A DNA stretch of 64,000 nt from Maridesulfovibrio ferrireducens (GTDB taxonomy: Bacteria > Desulfobacterota > Desulfovibrionia > Desulfovibrionales > Desulfovibrionaceae): NCBI RefSeq assembly GCF_016342405.1, contig NZ_JAEINN010000008.1, positions 62,001 to 126,000 on the forward strand, read 5' to 3'. Every line of letters begins with the position of its first letter. The stretch's first letter is position 1. Shown here piece by piece: positions 1 through 8,776 of the stretch. The notes beneath the pieces were generated by a model, which was not told the origin of the DNA, searched no databases, and saw only the letters and a program-made list of their open reading frames with translations. Made by a program: the position numbers and the translations under genes.

Positions 1-2
1 AT

Positions 3-101
3 CGCAATGATTTCAAGATGGATCTTCTGGCTCGTCTCGCCACGCAAGCACAGGCAAAGACGCCTCCTACGGAACCTGAAAATTCAACGAGGGAAGATTG
101 A
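3..101 (+). CDS. nuoI: NADH-quinone oxidoreductase subunit I, C-terminal fragment
   Basis: The reading frame is open from base 3, already running when the window begins, and stops at the TGA at 99-101. It encodes a polar tail (RNDFKMDLLARLATQAQA, then a Pro/Glu-rich end) with no Fe-S motif left inside the window. The stop lies just before nuoJ, and in nuo operons nuoI precedes nuoJ, so the tail of the 2[4Fe-4S] subunit NuoI is the natural reading. The assignment rests on position only because the conserved part of the protein lies outside the window. Confidence 0.5.
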   Translation, partial: RNDFKMDLLARLATQAQAKTPPTEPENSTRED

Positions 102-103
102 TT

Positions 104-619
104 ATGGAACTGTTGGCTAAAATCGCTTTCGTTGTGTACACGCTGCTGGTTCTCGGCGGAGGGTGTCTTGCTGTCGGGGCGCACAGTCTGGTTCGGGCTA
201 TGGTCGGGCTTATTACTTCTCTGCTCGGTGTAGCGGGAATGTATCTGTTGATGGCCGCTCCGTTTATGGCTTTCATGCAGATACTTATCTATGTGGGGGC
301 TGTCTGTGTACTAATCTTTTTTGCCATCATGCTTAGCAAGGCTGATGAACACGGGGTTGAATCTGGCTCTCGCAGACCCGGAAAAGCTTTGCTTTCTGCA
401 CTGGCATTTATTTCACCGGCTTTCGTAATCGGCTGGGTTGTCGTTAATTATCAACCGGAAAGTATTAACCTTCCGGTAGAAGTTCCTCTTGCTGTATTAG
501 GTAAAGGTCTGCTTGATAATTACTCACTTGCCTTCGAACTTATTTCAGTGGTTCTGCTGGCGGCAATGGCCGGAGCGGTGCTGCTTGCTTTTGAAAAAAA
601 AGGGAGGGCAGCTGAATGA
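104..619 (+). CDS. nuoJ: NADH-quinone oxidoreductase subunit J (membrane)
   Basis: This 171-residue hydrophobic protein has five predicted membrane segments and the NuoJ/ND6 style of sequence (VRAMVGLITSLLGVAGMYLL near residues 30-50, then FMQILIYVGAVCVLIFF). NuoJ is part of the proton-pumping membrane arm of complex I. The ATG at 104 is preferred over the in-frame TTG at 98 because AGGGAAG at 90-96 sits at proper spacing before it. Its TGA stop overlaps the ATG of nuoK (ATGA), so the two are translationally coupled. Confidence 0.9.
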   Translation: MELLAKIAFVVYTLLVLGGGCLAVGAHSLVRAMVGLITSLLGVAGMYLLMAAPFMAFMQILIYVGAVCVLIFFAIMLSKADEHGVESGSRRPGKALLSALAFISPAFVIGWVVVNYQPESINLPVEVPLAVLGKGLLDNYSLAFELISVVLLAAMAGAVLLAFEKKGRAAE

Positions 620-924
620 GTCCGCTCATGATGTATCAGCTTGTAGCTCTTGGACTGCTGGCAATAGGCCTCTATGGAATTGTCTGGCGCAAGAGTTTGG
701 TAGGGATGCTGATTTCAGTGGAATTGATGCTCAACGGAGCAGGTCTTTCCATTGTAGCAGCATCGCAATTGACCGCAGCCGATAGTGCGACAGGGCAGAT
801 AGCTACTCTTTTTGTCATGGGACTGGCTGCTGCTGAGGCTACATTAGTGCTCGCAATTATTGTGGTCGTTGCAAAACGATTCAAAAGTACTGAAACAGAT
901 GTTGTTTCAAGGCTGAAGGGTTGA
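616..924 (+). CDS. nuoK: NADH-quinone oxidoreductase subunit K
   Basis: This 102-residue protein has three membrane helices and is a standard NuoK/ND4L length. Both buried glutamates of the family are present: Glu36 in GMLISVELMLNG and Glu74 in LAAAEATLVLAI, matching the two essential membrane-arm acids known from E. coli NuoK. It belongs to the proton-translocating arm of complex I. Its start overlaps the nuoJ stop by four bases (ATGA), and the next antiporter-like gene starts four bases after its stop. Confidence 0.95.
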   Translation: MSPLMMYQLVALGLLAIGLYGIVWRKSLVGMLISVELMLNGAGLSIVAASQLTAADSATGQIATLFVMGLAAAEATLVLAIIVVVAKRFKSTETDVVSRLKG

Positions 925-928
925 TCAT

Positions 929-2422
929 ATGACAGTTAGCAATGAATTCATCAACAGTACTCGTATGCTCATTCCGCTGGCAATTACCATGGTTGCTCCG
1001 ATCCTGATCTGGCTGTTTCGTGAAAATGAAAACAGACGGGAAGCAGTTTCAGTTTGGGCCGGAGTCTTAGCATTTATTTCCGTTTTATCCATGGTTCCGG
1101 CAGTTCTTGAAGGGACAATAAGAGAATATACACTCTTCACCATTATGCCTGGCATAAATGTTTCTTTCGCAGCTGACGGACTGGCATTTGTCTTTGCTCT
1201 GGTAGCTTCACTTCTGTGGATATTCGCTACCAGTTATAACATCGGTTACATGCGAACTCTTAATGAACACGCACAGACCAGATATTACTTCTGTTTTGCC
1301 GTTGCGATTTTCGGAGCGCTCGGTGTTGCCTTTTCCGCTAATATTTTCACATTGTACCTTTTCTATGAAGTCATTTCAGTATTCACTTACCCTCTTGTAG
1401 CTCATCATCAGGATGATACTTCTTTCAACGGGGCAAGAAAGTACATGATCTACCTCATGGGTACATCAAAACTGTTTTTCCTTCCGGCAATGGTTCTTAC
1501 CTATGTGCTGGCGGGAACTCTTGATTTCAATATCGGGAACATTCAGCAGGGGATCTTTCCTGCGGATGCAAACCCGACTCTCGTAACAATTACTTATGTT
1601 CTTTATATTGCCGGTCTTGCAAAGGCAGCCCTGATGCCGCTGCATAACTGGTTACCCTCGGCGATGGTTGCTCCGACTCCCGTATCAGCTCTGTTGCATG
1701 CAGTGGCAGTTGTTAAGGCCGGTGTTTTCTCGGTTTCACGCGTAATCCTTTCAGGGTTCGGTGTGGATCTTATGGACAAGCTGGGACTTGGGATGCCTAC
1801 CGCATATCTTGCCGCGTTCACCATTATTACCGCTTCACTTATTGCACTAACTAAAGATGATATTAAGGCACGATTGGCATATTCAACAGTCAGTCAGCTT
1901 TCATACATTATTATCGGTGTTTCAATGCTGACGCCGGAAGCTGTTCAGGGTGGGTTGATGCATATTGCCCATCATGCCTTTTCAAAGATCACATTGTTCT
2001 TTGGAGCAGGGGCAATTTTTGTGGCAACAAATCTTAGGCTGATCAGCAAAATGGATGGACTTGGGCGACGAATGCCGTGGACTTTCGGGGCATTTGCCAT
2101 TGCGTCATTATCTATGATCGGGGTTCCACCCGTCTGTGGTTTTGCAACTAAATGGTATCTGGTCAAAGGGGCTGTAACTATTGGCGAATGGGGACTTTTA
2201 ATTGCACTTTTAGCAAGTACTCTTTTGAATGCCGGATATTTCGCTCCTATTATATATAGAGCGTTTTTCAAAGCTCCGGCCGCGGGTGCGAATATTGAGC
2301 AGTATAATGAAGCTCCGCTCACGATGGTTATTCCGCTATTTACTACGGCATTGATTTCCGTCTGGCTGGGCCTTTATCCCCAGACGTTTTTACAGTTTAT
2401 TAACGTCTTCGGAAAATTTTAA
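929..2422 (+). CDS. Complex I antiporter-like subunit (NuoM/MrpD family)
   Basis: This 497-residue polytopic membrane protein belongs to the proton-conducting antiporter family shared by NuoL/M/N and MrpA/D. The channel residues are visible: Glu147 in LYLFYEVISVF, Lys232 before PLHNWLP, and Lys263 in HAVAVVKAGVFSV. It lies between nuoK and the NuoL-like gene and is therefore additional to the usual three antiporter subunits. Its style (PLHNWLPSAMVAPTPVSALL) is closest to MrpD-type 'antiporter subunit D' proteins. The ATG at 929 follows a weak AAGGG. It probably forms one more proton channel of the membrane arm, which is inference from family and position. Confidence 0.85.
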   Translation: MTVSNEFINSTRMLIPLAITMVAPILIWLFRENENRREAVSVWAGVLAFISVLSMVPAVLEGTIREYTLFTIMPGINVSFAADGLAFVFALVASLLWIFATSYNIGYMRTLNEHAQTRYYFCFAVAIFGALGVAFSANIFTLYLFYEVISVFTYPLVAHHQDDTSFNGARKYMIYLMGTSKLFFLPAMVLTYVLAGTLDFNIGNIQQGIFPADANPTLVTITYVLYIAGLAKAALMPLHNWLPSAMVAPTPVSALLHAVAVVKAGVFSVSRVILSGFGVDLMDKLGLGMPTAYLAAFTIITASLIALTKDDIKARLAYSTVSQLSYIIIGVSMLTPEAVQGGLMHIAHHAFSKITLFFGAGAIFVATNLRLISKMDGLGRRMPWTFGAFAIASLSMIGVPPVCGFATKWYLVKGAVTIGEWGLLIALLASTLLNAGYFAPIIYRAFFKAPAAGANIEQYNEAPLTMVIPLFTTALISVWLGLYPQTFLQFINVFGKF

Positions 2423-2434
2423 GGAGCGTTAGGC

Positions 2435-2695
2435 ATGAATAGCAGTTTAGGAAACTGGTTTGAAACCCAGCGCACAAAGAATCTCACAACATGGAAATGG
2501 GCATTTATTGTTTTCCTTGTTGTATTAGTGGTATTGAACGTCTTCATTCATCCACACCATCCTGAGTATGTTTATGATAAATATACTGGATTCTGGGCAT
2601 TATTCGCTCTTGTAGTCTCAGTGGGAATGGTTTTTATGATGAAGGTTATTGTACAACCTTTCCTTGTGGGACCGGAGGAAGATGATGGAAATTAA
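2435..2695 (+). CDS. Small two-helix membrane protein of the nuo operon
   Basis: This 86-residue protein has two hydrophobic segments (about residues 22-40 and 49-72), a His-rich turn (HPHHPEY) between them and an acidic C-terminus. I do not recognise a named family. It is inserted between two antiporter-like subunits, with AAGGAG ahead of its ATG. Its last 11 bases overlap the start of the NuoL-like gene, so the two are likely translationally coupled. An accessory or structural subunit of the membrane arm is the simplest guess. Confidence 0.75.
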   Translation: MNSSLGNWFETQRTKNLTTWKWAFIVFLVVLVVLNVFIHPHHPEYVYDKYTGFWALFALVVSVGMVFMMKVIVQPFLVGPEEDDGN

Positions 2696-4457
2696 CGGAT
2701 TTCTTCATCCGGCTGTCGCCTTTATAGCTCTGGCTATGGCGTTGCCGTTTTTCAGGGGACAACACTGGAAATGGCTGCTTCTTGTCCCGCCCATTATTGC
2801 TATTGCGGTTGTATTCACCGCAACAATGGGTAGTTTCGGGGTTATTCCTTATCTTGGAAACACCCTTATTCTGGGCAGAGTAGATAAGCTTTCCCTGGTG
2901 TTTGCGAATGTTTTTGCCATCCAATCTTTGATAGGTATGATTTATGCCTTTCATCTGAAAGATAAAGCGCATCATGCGTCAGCGGCATTATATGTCGCGG
3001 GAGCATTCGGTTGTGTATTTGCCGGAGATTATCTGACTCTCTTTATCTTCTGGGAGCTGATGGCTGTAGCCTCGACATTCCTTATCTGGCTGCATCGCAC
3101 TAAAACTTCAAGCGCAGCCGGTTACAGATATTTTCTGTTCCATATGCTTGGCGGGCTGTTCCTGCTTGGCGGATTGCTGCTTAGATATCATGAAATCGGT
3201 ACATTTGCGTTTTTACCTGTCGATCCATCGGCAGTTCAGTATTACGACTGGCTGATTCTAATAGGATTTTGTGTAAATGCCGCAGTTGTTCCTCTGCATG
3301 CGTGGCTGCCGGATGCTTATCCTGAAGCTACCATCCCGGGCGCGGTTTTCATGTGTGCGTTTACAACAAAAACAGCAGTTTATGTACTGGCAAGAGGGTT
3401 CTCCGGTGTATATGTACTCGCGATTGCCGGAACATTTATGGCGGTTTACGGAGTGCTTTACGCGTCTATGGAAAACAATGCGCGCAGGATTTTATCCTAC
3501 CACATTGTCTCTCAGGTCGGGTACATGGTGGCCGGTATCGGAATCGGTACTGCATTGTGTTTGAACGGAGCTATCGCTCATGCTTACGCACATATCCTTT
3601 ATAAAGGGCTGCTTTTCATGAGTGTCGGAACAATCCTCTTCGCAGTGGGAACGGCAGATCTTGATAAGCTCGGCGGTCTGGTCGGTAAGCTTCCTTGGCT
3701 GGTCATACTCTATATGGTCGGGGCGGTTTCCATTTCGGGAATGCCGTTCTTCAATGGTTTTATCAGTAAAACCATGACCATAACAGGTGCGGCTGAGTCT
3801 CATAATACATTAATTGCGATAGGGCTTGAAATTGCCGCGGTCGGTACGTTCCTTTCGGTGGGTATTAAGTTGCCGTATTTTGCTTTCTTCCATAAGCCGG
3901 CAAAGACAGAACTTAAGCTTAATCCAATTCCTAAGAATATGTACGTAGCCATGGCAATTGCAGCGACACTTTGTTTCGCACAGGGTGTTTATCCGCAGAT
4001 GCTTTATTCACTGCTTCCATTCCCTGTGGAATATACTCCTTACACTCCATGGCATTTGTTGCAGTCAGCAATGCTGCTTGCATTCACAGGCGCAGGATTC
4101 TGGATCATGAGAAAGGTTATTGTTCCTCATCATGGCAGAAATCTGGATTTCGATAAGCTTTACAGGTGGATCGGAAATACCGGAATTAAGGTTGTGTGTC
4201 GTCCTGTCGCATGGGTGGATTCAGTCTGGACCACTGTTTACAGAGTGATCGGACTTAGAGCTCTTATGGACTTCGCAGACGGATCATCATGGTTCGACCG
4301 CAAAGGGATAGATACGGTTGTGGATGGAACTGCTTATACGGTAAGAAATATCGGCAGGACCGGTGCTAAGATACAAACCGGACGAATACAGGATTACCTT
4401 GGTATGGCTGTATTTTTCGCGCTGTGTATCTACGGACTTGTCTGGTACTTTGGATAA
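2685..4457 (+). CDS. NuoL-like antiporter subunit of complex I
   Basis: This 590-residue polytopic protein belongs to the proton-conducting antiporter family. The channel glutamate is in LFIFWELMAV (about residue 124), the central lysines lie in the following helices, and the PLHAWLPDAYPEAT motif is present. Unlike its neighbours it has a C-terminal extension of about 110 residues ending in a final membrane helix, as expected for the lateral helix of NuoL, so it is the likely NuoL equivalent. Either ATG 2682 or ATG 2685 could start it; GGAGG at 2674-2678 gives better spacing to 2685. It overlaps the upstream 86-residue gene. Confidence 0.85.
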   Translation: MEINGFLHPAVAFIALAMALPFFRGQHWKWLLLVPPIIAIAVVFTATMGSFGVIPYLGNTLILGRVDKLSLVFANVFAIQSLIGMIYAFHLKDKAHHASAALYVAGAFGCVFAGDYLTLFIFWELMAVASTFLIWLHRTKTSSAAGYRYFLFHMLGGLFLLGGLLLRYHEIGTFAFLPVDPSAVQYYDWLILIGFCVNAAVVPLHAWLPDAYPEATIPGAVFMCAFTTKTAVYVLARGFSGVYVLAIAGTFMAVYGVLYASMENNARRILSYHIVSQVGYMVAGIGIGTALCLNGAIAHAYAHILYKGLLFMSVGTILFAVGTADLDKLGGLVGKLPWLVILYMVGAVSISGMPFFNGFISKTMTITGAAESHNTLIAIGLEIAAVGTFLSVGIKLPYFAFFHKPAKTELKLNPIPKNMYVAMAIAATLCFAQGVYPQMLYSLLPFPVEYTPYTPWHLLQSAMLLAFTGAGFWIMRKVIVPHHGRNLDFDKLYRWIGNTGIKVVCRPVAWVDSVWTTVYRVIGLRALMDFADGSSWFDRKGIDTVVDGTAYTVRNIGRTGAKIQTGRIQDYLGMAVFFALCIYGLVWYFG

Positions 4458-4472
4458 ATTGGAGAGATCTAA

Positions 4473-6008
4473 ATGCAAGAAGTAGCTTATCCGGTTCTGA
4501 CCAGCCTCGTATTCTTCCCGCTTTTGGCGGCCTTCGGACTGTTTTTCTTCCGGGGAGATTCCGCAGTACGGATTTATACGCTGATTGTGTCAGTCATAGA
4601 ACTCATGCTTTCTTTCCCTCTTTTCACTAACTTTAAATTAGGCTCGGCAGAGTTTCAGTTTGTGGAAAGAATACAGTGGGTGAAGCAATGGGATATTGAA
4701 TATTATCTTGGAACGGACGGCATCAGTTTTCTTATGGTTATACTGACTATCGCTGTTCTTCCCTTATGTGTGCTCTGTTCGTGGAGCTATATACAAACAA
4801 GGGTTAAAGAATTTCACTTCTGTCTGCTGTTTATGACAGCGGCTTGTGTGGGAGTCTTTACCTCTCTTGATCTGGTTTTATTCTATGTGTTCTGGGAAGC
4901 GATGCTGATACCTATGTATCTGCTCATCGCTGTATGGGGCGGACCGGAGAAGAAATATGCTTCTCTCAAGTTCTTCCTTTACACACTTGCAGGTAGTGCT
5001 CTGCTTCTGGTTGCGATTGTTGCATTCAGAGTCGTGGGCGGAACATTTGCAATACCCGAACTGATGGAAAAAACATTCTCATTCGGTTTCCAGTTCTGGG
5101 CTTTTCTGGCTCTTGCCTTGGCATTCGCAATCAAGGTTCCCATGTTTCCTTTTCATACATGGTTACCCGCTGCGCACGTTCAGGCTCCGACAGCGGGTTC
5201 AGTTATTCTGGCGTCAGTTCTGCTTAAAATGGGAACTTACGGTTTCTTGAGATTCAATCTGCCGCTAACTCCGGCAGCGAGTGAATATTTTGCTCCTATG
5301 ATGATCGCGTTTTCCATAGCTTCAATAATCTATGGCGGAGCGGTCGCACTGGGACAAAATGACATTAAAAAAGTTATTGCTTACTCTTCTGTGAGTCATA
5401 TGGGTTTTGTCACTCTGGGTATTTTCCTTTTCAACCTTCGCGGGCTTGAAGGGGCACTTTTCCAGATGCTTAACCATGGTATCGTAACCGGTGGTCTCTT
5501 TATGATGATCGGGGCGATTTATGAACGCAGTCACAGTAGAGATATTTACGACAACCTCGGTCTCGGAAAATATATGCCTGCATATATGGGGTTCTGGGGA
5601 CTGTTCGCACTGTCCTCATTCGGTTTCCCGGGAACTAATAGTTTCGTTGGTGAAATGTTGGTTTTCATCGGAGCCTTTGAGAAGAGCCCATGGATCGGAG
5701 CTATGATTGTTCCCGGTGCTATGATTGCCGCCGCTTACATGCTTCGTATTTCGCTTAAGCTTGCATGGGGCAGACCTTCAACCTGGAAAGGGTGGAAGGA
5801 TTTAAATCTGCGTGAGTGGACTTATCTTGCGATTCCGGCTGTGTTTGTCTTTTATATCGGTCTTGCTCCGGGGCTCACTTTCAGAGTTATGGATGCCTCT
5901 CTTATTAAGTTGCAGAATGATGTCCATACCAAGGCTCAGGCTGTCAATATTGAAGATGAGAGACCGTTGGAAATGGCTTGGAACTCCATCAAGAACATAG
6001 TCAAATAA
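4473..6008 (+). CDS. nuoM: NADH-quinone oxidoreductase subunit M
   Basis: This 511-residue protein has about 14 membrane helices, the usual NuoM length. Glu142 in FYVFWEAMLIPMYL matches the essential Glu144 of E. coli NuoM, and the PFHTWLPAAHVQAPT motif is followed by a helix with the channel lysine (ASVLLKMGTYG). It is a proton channel of the complex I membrane arm. GGAGAG lies ahead of the ATG. It sits 15 bases after the NuoL-like gene and 18 before nuoN, within one operon. Confidence 0.95.
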   Translation: MQEVAYPVLTSLVFFPLLAAFGLFFFRGDSAVRIYTLIVSVIELMLSFPLFTNFKLGSAEFQFVERIQWVKQWDIEYYLGTDGISFLMVILTIAVLPLCVLCSWSYIQTRVKEFHFCLLFMTAACVGVFTSLDLVLFYVFWEAMLIPMYLLIAVWGGPEKKYASLKFFLYTLAGSALLLVAIVAFRVVGGTFAIPELMEKTFSFGFQFWAFLALALAFAIKVPMFPFHTWLPAAHVQAPTAGSVILASVLLKMGTYGFLRFNLPLTPAASEYFAPMMIAFSIASIIYGGAVALGQNDIKKVIAYSSVSHMGFVTLGIFLFNLRGLEGALFQMLNHGIVTGGLFMMIGAIYERSHSRDIYDNLGLGKYMPAYMGFWGLFALSSFGFPGTNSFVGEMLVFIGAFEKSPWIGAMIVPGAMIAAAYMLRISLKLAWGRPSTWKGWKDLNLREWTYLAIPAVFVFYIGLAPGLTFRVMDASLIKLQNDVHTKAQAVNIEDERPLEMAWNSIKNIVK

Positions 6009-6026
6009 ACAACTGGAGAGACTGAA

Positions 6027-7451
6027 GTGACTTTCAATCCGAATCTGATTTTACCGGAAATCTACCAGTTTCTTGTTATTGCCTTGCTTTTTATTCAAAG
6101 CATAGGCACCGCCAAGATGCGTGTTAAAGTCGGGCCGTGGCTTCCAATGGCCGCAGCTTTAGGCGTGGTGGTCGCGGTTGTGTCTGTTGGAGCGCAAGGT
6201 CTTGTTTTCTGGGATTCATATCGTGTTGACCATTTATCCCAGTTTTTTAAGGCCGCCATTGCCATAGGTTTTTTTATAACGGTTCTCAATGCCTCACGGC
6301 AGCCTACTCTGGATAAAGAAAAGACCGTAGATTACTTCTTGTTCCTCGCACTCAGTGCATGGGGACTTATGCTCTTATCTTCCGGAGTAGAGCTTATTAC
6401 TATGTATCTCGCTTTGGAACTTTCCTCTTACAGCCTTTACGCACTCATTGCTGTGCGGGCTAAGAGTAAAGATGCAGCCGAAGCCGGTATTAAATACATT
6501 CTGTTCGGAGCAGTGGCTACAGCCCTTGCTTTATACGGATTATCTTACATTTTGGCTGGAATGCACACCACTTATCTTAGTGAATTGGTCAAGGCGGATT
6601 GGAGCTTTGCAGCTTCTCCGATGGCTGTCACAGGTATGGCGTTGTTTCTTGCCGGAATGTTTTACAAGCTTGCATTGTTTCCGTTTCACTTCTGGTGTCC
6701 TGATGTTTATGAGGGCGCAAGTAATGAAACCGCAGCGTTTGTTGCAACTCTGCCGAAGCTAGGTGCAATTGTTGTTTTGATCCGTCTGGCTACAATGTTT
6801 AAGCCCGGCTACGATATAACAACCATGCTGGCAGTGCTTGGTGCGCTGTCCATGACATTCGGTAACCTTGCCGCGCTGGTGCAGACCGACGTAAAAAGGA
6901 TTCTCGGTTATTCGTCTGTCGCTCACGCCGGTTACATTATGATCGGTCTGGTTTCAGGAACTTCCGAAGGTCTGGCTGCCGCAAGCTTTTATGCTTTGGC
7001 ATATGTAGCAATGAACCTGACTTGTTTCTGGGTAGTCAGCAGAGTAGCTGTTGACGGTCGTAACTTGAAACTTAAGGATTTGGACGGGTTGCACAAACGT
7101 GCTCCTGCTCTTGCCTTTGCGCTTGCGGTCGGAGCTTTTGCTCTCGTAGGTTTGCCACCGATGGCAGGATTTATGGGTAAGCTGTTCCTCTTCTCCGCAG
7201 GTTGGAATCACGGTTACAACTGGCTGATCATTATTGCGGGTCTTAATACCGCGATTTCGATCTATTACTACTTAGGTCTTGTTCGCCATGCTTATACCAA
7301 GGATGCCGAGGATGATGTTCCGTTGCCTGACACTTCACCATTCAGTCTTGTAGGCGCAGGTCTGCTTTCCGTGCTGGTGTTGGCTTTAGGACTTATGCCT
7401 TCAGGTGTTTTTGATTTAGCTTTAAGCGCCGGAGGATCACTCCTGCCATAA
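6027..7451 (+). CDS. nuoN: NADH-quinone oxidoreductase subunit N
   Basis: This 474-residue polytopic protein carries the NuoN signature: Glu131 in MYLALELSSYSLYAL, PFHFWCPDVYEGASN, and a downstream helix with LPKLGAIVVLIR. It forms the antiporter-like channel next to NuoM. It starts at GTG 6027, with CTGGAGAG at 6013-6020 at suitable spacing. It is the last gene of the operon, and a strong intrinsic terminator follows 30 bases after its stop. Confidence 0.95.
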   Translation: MTFNPNLILPEIYQFLVIALLFIQSIGTAKMRVKVGPWLPMAAALGVVVAVVSVGAQGLVFWDSYRVDHLSQFFKAAIAIGFFITVLNASRQPTLDKEKTVDYFLFLALSAWGLMLLSSGVELITMYLALELSSYSLYALIAVRAKSKDAAEAGIKYILFGAVATALALYGLSYILAGMHTTYLSELVKADWSFAASPMAVTGMALFLAGMFYKLALFPFHFWCPDVYEGASNETAAFVATLPKLGAIVVLIRLATMFKPGYDITTMLAVLGALSMTFGNLAALVQTDVKRILGYSSVAHAGYIMIGLVSGTSEGLAAASFYALAYVAMNLTCFWVVSRVAVDGRNLKLKDLDGLHKRAPALAFALAVGAFALVGLPPMAGFMGKLFLFSAGWNHGYNWLIIIAGLNTAISIYYYLGLVRHAYTKDAEDDVPLPDTSPFSLVGAGLLSVLVLALGLMPSGVFDLALSAGGSLLP

Positions 7452-7480
7452 AAGGGAAGTGATTATTGAATTGGATTATT

Positions 7481-7519
7481 ATCCTCCGTACATCTGATGG
7501 TGTACGGAGGATTTTTTTT
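7481..7519 (+). terminator. Intrinsic terminator of the nuo operon
   Basis: Perfect 12-bp stem (ATCCTCCGTACA, 7481-7492, with TGTACGGAGGAT, 7501-7512), an 8-base loop, then eight consecutive T. It lies 30 bases after nuoN. Confidence 0.95.
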
Positions 7520-7584
7520 AATTGAATTTAATGTAAATGTGGATGCAACGGGATAAAATAAATTGATTGCTATACATGTATCTT

Positions 7585-8049
7585 TCACGCGTTCTTGTTA
7601 TTTATTTTCACCCGGATGGACGCAAGCAATTCGTAGGCTGCTTTGACTCTGGTTGCTTCCATATCAGGTAGTATCTTCTGGATGATGTTTTCTTCATTTT
7701 CGCGGACCTGATTCAATACATCCCGGCCATGTTCGGTAAGTTTCAGAAGTTTGGAACGCTTGTGGCGTGGGTTTTCCTGAAACTCAATCATGTTTTGTTT
7801 TTCTAGCTCATTGATCGCAGTCTGCACAAACTGGCGCGATATTTTCATGGCGTAAGCTATGTCTGGGACGGTTGCCTGACCAAGTTCTAAAAGGGTGTTT
7901 GCCAGCCTGACTTGAGAGGTTCGCATACCCGCTTTTTCATGAACTTCGTCCACTACTTCGGACAAAGTTGATTGCAGGTTGAATATCTCTTTGAATAACG
8001 TGTGTAAGGTAGCACCAGTAGCGTTTTTTTCAGTCATGATTAAAGCCAT
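7585..8049 (-). CDS. MarR family transcriptional regulator
   Basis: This 154-residue protein has a winged-helix DNA-binding domain (TVPDIAYAMKISRQFVQTAI, then a wing with ENPRHKRSKLLKLTEHG), typical of MarR repressors that bind palindromes as dimers. The start is uncertain: ATG 8049 overlaps the end of the upstream methyltransferase, and ATG 8037 is also in frame. Neither has a good ribosome site, so coupling to the upstream gene is likely. The operon probably controls itself through the palindrome near 8575-8611. The ligand is unknown. Confidence 0.85.
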   Translation of the reverse strand: MALIMTEKNATGATLHTLFKEIFNLQSTLSEVVDEVHEKAGMRTSQVRLANTLLELGQATVPDIAYAMKISRQFVQTAINELEKQNMIEFQENPRHKRSKLLKLTEHGRDVLNQVRENEENIIQKILPDMEATRVKAAYELLASIRVKINNKNA

Positions 8050-8534
8050 TTACGTACGTATTTGCAATATGTTTTAAATTCTGTGCCAAAAGTTCTGAGA
8101 AGGTATGCTTCTTCTTTGGGGATTACATAGAATGAAAGATACAGAGTCATCGGTAAGGCAGAAACTAGCATCCACACACTATCAACGGCAATGCCTAATC
8201 CCAAAAGTATAGCAATAAATCCTACATACATTGGGTTGCGGCTGTATTGGTGTGCTCCGTCTGTTACTAATTGTGACGCGGGCATGTCAGTGGGAACGTT
8301 GACTCCCAGAGACTTGAAACGGGCATGTCCCCACATCATGAAAGATATACCAGCCGCTATGATGATTATGCCGGTAATCAACAATGCTAGCCAGTTCTCG
8401 GGCATAATATGGCACGTGAAAAAAATATTAAGTGTGATGCCGTTGATTAGACAGCAGAAGAAAATGGATGGTGGCATTATTTTTACGCCGGCGGAGTCAG
8501 TTTCAGGAACGTTAGGTATGGCTTGCTTTGTCAT
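8040..8534 (-). CDS. Isoprenylcysteine carboxyl methyltransferase-type membrane protein
   Basis: This protein of about 164 residues has four hydrophobic segments and the ICMT/PEMT hallmarks: RNPMYVGF in the middle and the C-terminal EEAYLLRTFGTEFKTY...RKWL pattern, which bind AdoMet in this family. In bacteria such proteins methylate unknown lipids or small molecules. The start is set at ATG 8534 because AAGGAG (complement of 8541-8546) sits seven bases ahead of it; a longer in-frame start at 8564 lacks this. It is the first gene of an operon with the MarR regulator. Confidence 0.82.
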   Translation of the reverse strand: MTKQAIPNVPETDSAGVKIMPPSIFFCCLINGITLNIFFTCHIMPENWLALLITGIIIIAAGISFMMWGHARFKSLGVNVPTDMPASQLVTDGAHQYSRNPMYVGFIAILLGLGIAVDSVWMLVSALPMTLYLSFYVIPKEEAYLLRTFGTEFKTYCKYVRKWL

Positions 8535-8561
8535 TGTAATCTCCTTGATGTGTGTTTTAAG

Positions 8562-8612
8562 CAATATGTCGGAATGACAATCTAATTGTCAAGATGTAAA
8601 TTAGGTTGTCAA
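8562..8612 (-). promoter_or_regulatory. Promoter and MarR-type operator of the methyltransferase-marR operon
   Basis: On the minus strand two TTGACA hexamers occur, at 8612-8607 and 8592-8587; the second is followed after 18 bases by CATATT as a possible -10. The same stretch holds interleaved symmetry: TGACAA (8575-8580) with TTGTCA (8586-8591), and CTAATT (8582-8587) with AATTAG (8599-8604). A palindrome covering the -35 is the usual place for an autoregulatory MarR operator. The binding is inferred. Confidence 0.55.
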
Positions 8613-8776
8613 TAATAAAAGTTTTAACGATTTGTATTTTAAGTTTTTTGATTTGTAATTACTCTTGATCAGGATAAGGTTTTTTTGTGAGGATGGTTGC
8701 AATAGAACAAAATATGCTTATATATATTAGTAATGTGAATTTAATTTAGCTGTGAAAATATATTATGGAGGCTGGA

